Shown here piece by piece: positions 57,727-64,000 of a DNA stretch of 64,000 bases. The position numbers and the translations under genes were made by a program. The stretch spans positions 1-64,000 of the forward strand of contig JAYXKI010000004.1 in the NCBI GenBank assembly GCA_037892935.1, written 5' to 3'. The stretch's first letter is position 1; each line of letters opens with the position of its first letter. Origin of the DNA: Phlebopus portentosus (taxonomy: Eukaryota; Basidiomycota; Agaricomycetes; Boletales; Boletinellaceae). The notes under the pieces are model-generated. The model was not told the DNA's origin, ran no database searches, and worked only from the letters and a program-made list of their open reading frames with translations.

Positions 57727-59896
57727 GTTGAAGGGTCCTTAGGGTCAATATAGAAGTACGGGGTCGGAAGACAAGATTGGATGGAGAGTTGCGGAGGGCT
57801 GAGTTTCCATGGACTCGGATTTATATGTCCGGTGAAATACTTAAGACAATGAAAAGGAGAAAGGTCAATACGACGTAATGGAGGAGATGCGACTGGGACA
57901 ATCTTGGTCGCTAAACTGTAATCTACCACGGTCAGACAGGTCAAACGTGGTGAAATCGCCTAGCCGAAGGGGAAACAGATGATCTAGATAATACGCGTAA
58001 GCTGTGCCGACAGCCAGGAACGGCTCTCGTTCTTTCATTGGTAACTGCCTTTCCCGCATCAACGGAGAGTCGAGAGCGTAAATTTAAAACGGATGAGGCT
58101 AGCGCGAAATTATGAAGAGTGGGGTCTCTTGACCAGAATCAGAGATCACGACATTTTCCATCATCATTTCTTGCACGCGACCGCGACCACAATGGATAGA
58201 AAACGGGCCGAATCAGTCCCGATTTGCACAAGGGTTGCAAACACGACACAGGATGTATGTATTGAATCACTCGAAATCACAACGTGAGTATATTTGCTGT
58301 GACCGGAATAGTGAAATCGCTTCTCAAATAGGTGGACCCAAACACGTAGTCGGACCTGTTGATGTGAGTCGTCAAGTGTCACTGCCCTATTTGGTGCCTC
58401 CGACGGCAACTCCTATTATTCTATTCCACGAAGACGGCACATTGGCCTATTTTGAGTCACTTTCCGGCTGGCGTGTGTCAAGGTACCGACACCAAACTGG
58501 CATAGCTGTCCGTAATCCCGTGGGACGCCCGGCTAATGGGACGATCGCCACCGGCCAGTCCAACCCGCCGTTCATCGAGTCTCGGAGGCCATAACGCGTG
58601 TTTCTTCTCCCATCACGGTCGTGATCCGGTAGATCGCACCCAAGAACAGAATTATGATTATTCGGAAGACGGGCGCAAAAAATGTCTGGACACGTGTAAC
58701 ATTCACAGACTACTAATATTTCGACTTCTCTTAGGAAGTTAGGCTCACTTATCAGACCACCCTGGAGACCAGACTGGATGTCACACTGATGTCACTTGAC
58801 CAGTTCTTCGAGCGAAGGCGCTGACGGAGATCAATCAACGCTAAATATTATCGGCGCATAATGATCGAGCTTGTCAGCTTACCCCTTCAATCAGTTCAAT
58901 TGCAGTGCAGCAAGCGCTTCGAGAAGTCCATTTAGAACGCGGCGATCCCATGGGATTGATAAACAATTGCCAGGAAGACTTCTCTCGAGAGCCACTCGAC
59001 AGAGTGGATTTTACTTATCCAAGTTCGTCCGTAACGACGATGCTTTTGTGATTCATTCGATTCGGTATTGTTTATGTCCGTGCATAGCTAAGCTTCTCGT
59101 GCGTGAAATTCTAGGCTACCGAGAAGCAGTATAATAGTGCTAATTTTTAGCGTTTAAAGGTACAGACATTAGGTGGCGGTTTATTAGCGTTCGCCTTGTT
59201 TGCCGCCACTGCATCCGCCACATGTAGTGTCTGTTATGACCGGATTTACGCAACACTGGGGAAATTGCTAGCTCTGTTACAGGTTGGATTTCAACGTGTG
59301 TAGAATCTCGATCCTTTTGGTGGTTGTATGAAATCTCAGCGCTCACAATGTAAACTCAGGGAATATATTGTCTTCAGAATAATATCTTTCTAGACGACGT
59401 TAAGTCTTGGCAAATGTGACAGAGCCTCCCATTTCAAATGCACAGTGTACTTGTGCTTGTCAACAGTTTCCACATGCAGTGCCTTTGCCATATGATAGCC
59501 AGGTTGGATGCTGTGTCCCGCCCTTTATTCTTGGATCTCTCTTAACTTAGACTCGTTTCTGAATGTTCCGAGCACGGAATGTGGGAGTGAGAAACAATAT
59601 GAAAGTCTTACATACTACGCAGAAATCAGGATCAGGAATAAAATAATTTTCTACATTACTTGACAATGAGAACATATTGAATTACCACGAGTTCCATAAT
59701 CCACCGGCATAAAGAAAAGACGAATTCAACTCGTTTGCTTCATGTCGACACTTCACATGAGGAATACAGTCACGTGATATGCATCATCAGCAGAGATGCT
59801 TACGTAGTCAGACGAACGATTCGGTTGATCACTGTTGAAGGCGTCCTTTTTACAACTTCCAAGTACTACGTGTTTCAAGCTTAGCGGCTAGCAACG
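57727..59896. other. Intergenic, no gene supported
   Basis: About 2.2 kb between divergent genes. A 119-codon frame at 58235-58594 (plus) shows no domain and no splice partner. No tRNA or transposon end recognised. It should hold promoters for the MYND gene and the Y14 gene. Confidence 0.35.
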
Positions 59897-61000
59897 ATGT
59901 CCGACGATGAGATGAGTATGAACATCGATGATGGTATGAACTAAACTTGCAGTGTCATATTGTACCTCTAACCTGTGTCTGATACCCAGCGGGCGGTGTC
60001 GTCCGTCGAAAAGGCCGTGGGTTTCAAAAGTCTCGCGGTACGTCGTTCCAGGCATCAGTGCGAGGTACAGATCTTTATACTAACCGGGTTTCATCTCTTG
60101 GAAACGACTTCGACACCGCGATGACTGGGATGTCCTCATGCTATCTCTTTGCTCTGTGAAAACCTTGGCTCTCTAAATTTAAAACCCTTTATTCGGGACA
60201 ACGACTGGGTGTGATCGTGCTTTGATCGCCAATCTTTCCGTTGGCAATTTGCTTGTTTGTCTTGACGTGTAGCAGATGATGCTGCGGTAACCACCGAGCC
60301 GACGTATGATCGAGTCGACTCAGGCGTTGCAGGCAGTGTTGCAGAGACAAAAGCTGCGCGGTGTGAGTAGCCTCGTTTACGATATTCGTGATCCAGCACA
60401 CTGACGTCTTTTAATGGATGACATACTTACCCTCCTGTGGGCTTGGTTCGTTTATTCTCATATCTGCCGTTCAATGCTATTTCACTCTTGCCCAACATGT
60501 TCAACCTCCTGTTTCGGTTCTGTCATTACGTTCGGTTCGCCCCACGTGTTTCGTTTTCGCGCCCTGTGGCCATGCCGTTCGGTAACTAACTGCAGCCGTG
60601 GAGGGCTGGATAGTATTCGTGACTAATGTGCACGAGGAAGCGACGGATGAGGATCTCATGGACAAGTTTGGAGAGTTCGGAGAGATCAAGAATTTACATC
60701 TCAACCTTGATAGGCGGACCGGTTACGTGAAGGTAGATTCATTCTTCTGTTTGGGTTGGAACTGTGTTTAGCGATGTTTCTCTCACTTGCTTTGCTCATC
60801 TCCAGGGATATGCACTAGTTGAGTATGAGACGCTCGCGGAGGCGCAAGCAGCTATTGCACATGCCAACGGTTCCACGTTGCTCGAGCAAGTGATCGAATG
60901 TGATTTCGCTTTCGTTCGCCCGCCGCCTTCCGGTCCGAAGCAAGGCGGACGAGGTCGAGGTGGACGAGGCCGCAGCGTTAGTCCTGGAAGAAGGCGATGA
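59897..61000 (+). CDS. RBM8A: RNA-binding protein Y14/RBM8A, exon junction complex core
   Basis: Partner of Mago in the exon junction complex, which marks spliced mRNAs for localisation and decay. The ATG at 59897 starts [20 protein letters not shown] across a first intron. Short exons read [28 protein letters not shown] and [11 protein letters not shown]. The RRM follows: [20 protein letters not shown] (RNP2), [20 protein letters not shown], and after an intron [20 protein letters not shown] (RNP1), then [20 protein letters not shown]. It ends in an RG-rich tail ([18 protein letters not shown]) at TGA 60998-61000. The G-W-I-V-F-V-T-x-x-H-E-E-A-x-E-x-D start of the RRM is specific to Y14. Presence of an EJC factor agrees with the intron-dense genes here. 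Confidence 0.92.
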
Positions 61001-61256
61001 GTTAAATCTTTAACTGTAGCATGTTGCTGTATCTATCTCGTCCGAGCAGTGTTTCCGTGATGCCAGCGATGTTTTGCCGCAATGACCAGCGGTGTTAATT
61101 TGGTCATAAGTATATAGGTTTTTTTTTACTAACTCGTTACTGTGTGACAAAGTGTGACGTGACACTTTACCTTTCGCTTTACTCACCACACTATGGCTTG
61201 TTCTCTAACTGCAATCACTTGAGGCTATTTGCCAGTTTACCTGTGCGTTTGCTTCT

Positions 61257-62438
61257 ATGGCCCAGGTGGAAGAACTAGACGATGCGCATATCCCCGCCAA
61301 TGAAGTTAACAAACCAAGATCTCAGACCTCCACACGTGAACAAGTAGTAACTGAAAAAGTGGCCGATGAAGGTGACGAAGGCAAAGAACAGGATGACAAT
61401 GGCGACGAGGAAGAAGAAGAGGAAGAATATGAGATTGAAGCAATATTGGATTATAAAAGGAGTTATTTTAAAAAGGTGTGTTCGAAACGATGACATGTCG
61501 CGACGCGTCTTGATACGTGTTTTCGCGAGTGAACCATCCTGACAAATGACATGCCTTTACTCACATGAGACATTGCTAGGGCGAAAATGCCTATCTGGTG
61601 AAGTGGAAAGGCTATAGCGAAGAACACAACAGTTGGGTCGCGGAAGATGATGCAGAGTCAGTCCTCGCGTCCTTGAATATGTCGTTATCTGCTTCCGGGT
61701 GATCACTAATATCTTTTCTCTAGGAATGCGAAGGAACTCATTACCGAATTCTTGAAAAAAAGGGCGAGAAACAAGGAACAGAGTGCAAAACAAGCGGTTC
61801 GTGGGCGAAAACCTAACTCGGCAAAGATATCAAAGAGTGGAAGAGATGCGACGCCTGATACCGAAAGCGTCAGCGTCTCTACGAGCAAGCGAGGTCGTGG
61901 CAGAGCGGCTTCGCCGTCCGATTCTGAGGAAGAAGAGCAGCGAACAGCGAAGAAGTCGCGCGTTAATGTGAATACCAATGGGTCGGCATCAGCAAAGCGC
62001 GGGACACTTGCCGCTCTAGACAAAACAGATGACGAGGACTTCGCGATGGTAGATGCTAGTGGAATGACTCATGACGGACGTGTGTACACGTCAATGAAAG
62101 CCTTAAAGTTGGCTGCTCGGAGAAGCTGGGAGGAACTCGTGAAACGCGTCCTGACAGTTGAACGCAGCGGGAAGGATCTTATGGTTTATTTCGAAACGTA
62201 CTCATATTTTGCTATCATGCGCAGTGGAGAATCTGATTCATTGCACCTTTCAGGACCGACGGACATTATGTACGCGAATCTTCATCGATATGCAAAGACA
62301 AATTGCCGAGGAAGGTGCGTGGGATTTACTCGTTTATCTTGCAGTATATATATAAACGCAACATTTTTGACGCAGCTCTTTGACTTTTACGAGTCTCATC
62401 TGAGATGGAAAGTGACGGAGGAAGATGCTTCTGATTAG
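61257..62438 (+). CDS. HP1-type chromodomain/chromoshadow protein
   Basis: Heterochromatin protein expected to bind methylated H3K9. The ATG at 61257 gives an acidic leader (GDEEEEEEEYEIEAILDYKR). The chromodomain continues across an intron: ENAYLVKWKGYSEEHNSWVA, EDDAE, then NAKELITEFLKKRARN. Aromatic-cage positions are visible as the Tyr in EEEYEIE and the W/Y of KWKGY. A basic Ser-rich hinge follows (STSKRGRGRAASPSDSEEEE and KKSRVNVNT). The C-terminus is a chromoshadow domain: SWEELVKRVLTVERSGKDLM, then after an intron LSGPTDIMYANLHRYAK, and LFDFYESHLRWKVTEEDASD. The stop is at 62436-62438. Both domains are complete, so it should dimerise and act in silencing. Swi6/Chp2-type relatives are the best known. 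Confidence 0.88.
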
Positions 62439-62907
62439 GAGGAAGCTCATATCTTTCTTTTTCTCCGTTCCTGACATTTCTTCCACCAATTCGTCGAATT
62501 GGCGAGTGGGTGATATTCTGTGCCATCTTACTGCTTTATTCTGGTCCAGCATGCCATATGCCTCATCTGTTTTTCCGTCTGAGGTCTTGTTAATTTTCAT
62601 TAAGTCTATTTTTCGGGACTTCCTGTTGATTGTGAGAGATGTGTCGACGATTAAGATGGTTTAGTTGTCTTTTTTTGTCGCGCAAAACAGGCCCACTTCG
62701 ATTGTGAGAAAGTCCACAACGGAAGTAGATCACGCTGAGTCAACTTCGTGCGTATCGACTCATCCTCTTAGCTATATGATAGCCACTAGATACGCTATAT
62801 CATCTACACTCAGGGCATCCCGCAGAACACCTACTGCTTGCCTGCACTTAACTTCATCTACATCTTTGACGGAAGACAACAGCTTTTTGAGACGCAAACT
62901 ACGTAGA
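62439..62907. other. Gap between the HP1-type gene and TPT1
   Basis: About 470 bases. The 3' UTR of the HP1-type gene and the TPT1 promoter. The frame of TPT1 stays open upstream of 62908 and includes another ATG at 62776, whose product (MIATRYAISSTLRASRRTPT) could be a mitochondrial leader. Confidence 0.4.
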
Positions 62908-64000
62908 ATGGAAAGGATCGAAGAAAGGAAACAGCAGCAACGTGAACAGCGGCAAGCTGCTGAAAAGCCCTCGAGACAAGCGTACAAAAAGGGTCCGCGG
63001 TTAAGGGGCAACCCAAGAGATGAGGAGGATGTGCGTATTTCGAAGACTCTTTCGTGGGTGTTGCGCCACGGCGCCAAAACAGAGGGTCTAATCGTACGAC
63101 CGGATGGGTATGCGAGAGTACGAGACCTGGTACGTGCACCTATTGACCAATCGTTCATCAGATTCTGACTATTGCGGCAGTTGGCATTGCAGCGTTTTCG
63201 CGATGTGAACTTTCAGACACTAGAGCGGATCGTGCAGCATGATGCTAAAGAGCGGTATCATCTGTTGTTCGAACCTGGCTCATCCGAAAATAGCGCCCCC
63301 GATGATTGCTGGTGGATACGAGCAAACCAAGGCCACACTATGAAAGTACGGCGTCACAATGAACTCTGTTCGGGCACGTTTTTAATCATCGCGTGCATCT
63401 TTCGCAGGACATCGATCTCAATTTCGCTGAAATTACGGACGCAGGACAGGTTCCGATGGCGGTTCACGGAACAAACTTCCAAGCTTGGCAGAAAATCAGT
63501 GGGTCATTCATGTCGCCAGGAGACACTCTTGTTTCTTATTATCTTTCGCTGTAGAGCAAGAAGGGTTATCACCGATGAAGCGCACGCACATACACCTTGC
63601 GCAACATATCTCTCATATAAAGGGCATGAAAGCTACCCCAGGTCCGAAGTCCCCTTAGATACTTATTCTCATCATTAACTGAATGTTCTCTGTAGGACTA
63701 CGGAACAAATCCCAAGTACTTATCTATGTAGATCTTGACAAAGCAATCCGTGCCGGAATCCACTTTTATCTGTCTGCAAATGGCGTCGTACTTACAAAGG
63801 GCGATGAGACCGGTTTCTTACGGCCAGAGTACTTCCAACGAGTTACAGATGCATTGGGCTCTCCGCTTCCCGGCTGGAGTGGCGTTTTCGCGGAAGAGAA
63901 GCGCAAGTCAAGAACTCGTAGCAGGGAACGACAAGCGAAGGAGCGAAGTAAATCGATGGAAAAGGTATCCAGTGCGTCAAAAGACGCAGAGCTCGAACCG
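62908..64000 (+). CDS. TPT1: tRNA 2'-phosphotransferase Tpt1, 3' end beyond window
   Basis: Removes the splice-junction 2'-phosphate from ligated tRNAs, using NAD+. From the ATG at 62908: MERIEERKQQQREQRQAAEK, a charged leader. Then DVRISKTLSWVLRHGAKTEG (conserved LRH motif), IVRPDGYARVRDL, and across an intron LALQRFRDVNFQTLERIVQH. The second conserved Arg-His pair is in WWIRANQGHTMK. Later exons give VPMAVHGTNFQAWQKI, GLSPMKRTHIHLAQHI (catalytic Arg region), and QVLIYVDLDKAIRAGIHFYL with SANGVVLTKGDETGFLRPEY. The C-terminus is Lys/Arg/Ser-rich and still open at base 64000. All four NAD/RNA-binding blocks are present. An upstream ATG at 62776 in the same frame is an alternative start. Confidence 0.88.

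Noticed and set aside
58235..58594. 119-codon plus-strand frame
   Set aside because: No domain, no start context and no splice partners found.

Overview
The window is nuclear DNA of a fungus, most likely a mushroom-forming basidiomycete (Agaricomycetes). Genes are broken by many 45-70 nt introns with GT...AG borders. The gene set includes basidiomycete-type families: a Ubc2/Ste50-like adaptor with two SH3 domains, an agaric-type F-box protein, a MYND-finger protein and a basidiomycete Zn2Cys6 regulator. No species name can be supported from the sequence alone.

Layout. 0-6.6 kb, minus strand: two tandem secreted serine carboxypeptidases (S10; the first is cut by the window edge), the GPI-anchor enzyme subunit Gpi11/PIG-F, and the cytochrome oxidase assembly factor Pet117. 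6.8-10 kb, plus: an ankyrin gene carrying several frameshifts. 10.6-16.7 kb, minus: the Ste50/Ubc2-type MAPK adaptor and a long Pro/Ser-rich protein with acidic-phenylalanine motifs (Laa2/aftiphilin-like, inferred). 16.9-18.3 kb: a 1.38-kb AT-rich, almost perfect palindrome. 18.5-24.3 kb: an F-box protein, a possible F-box relic and a small TA-flanked MITE. 24.3-34.5 kb: a dense block with a Zn2Cys6 regulator, a Sec72-like TPR protein, App1 phosphatidate phosphatase and a multi-span membrane protein.

35.8-46.5 kb is the accessory part. It holds a truncated relic of the 3' end of a TAP-type alpha/beta hydrolase, the apparently intact hydrolase, tRNA-His, a cytochrome P450 broken only in its C-terminal third, a half-length tRNA-His copy and a secreted sedolisin (S53). 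47.2-53.4 kb: TFIIIC delta-type subunit, a probable APC/C subunit Apc13 and exosome subunit Rrp4. 53.4-56.9 kb is the longest stretch without a recognisable gene. 56.9-64 kb: MYND-finger protein, Y14/RBM8A, an HP1-type chromodomain protein and tRNA 2'-phosphotransferase Tpt1 (running off the right edge).

Two themes stand out. Housekeeping genes for RNA metabolism are close together on the right: TFIIIC, Rrp4, Y14 and Tpt1. Secreted or lumenal hydrolases recur on the left and centre: two S10 enzymes, the TAP-type hydrolase and S53. Several decayed genes lie among otherwise intact neighbours. The most striking feature that no gene explains is the 1.38-kb palindrome between two divergent genes. 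I did not find a gene cluster that I could defend as a new biological system.
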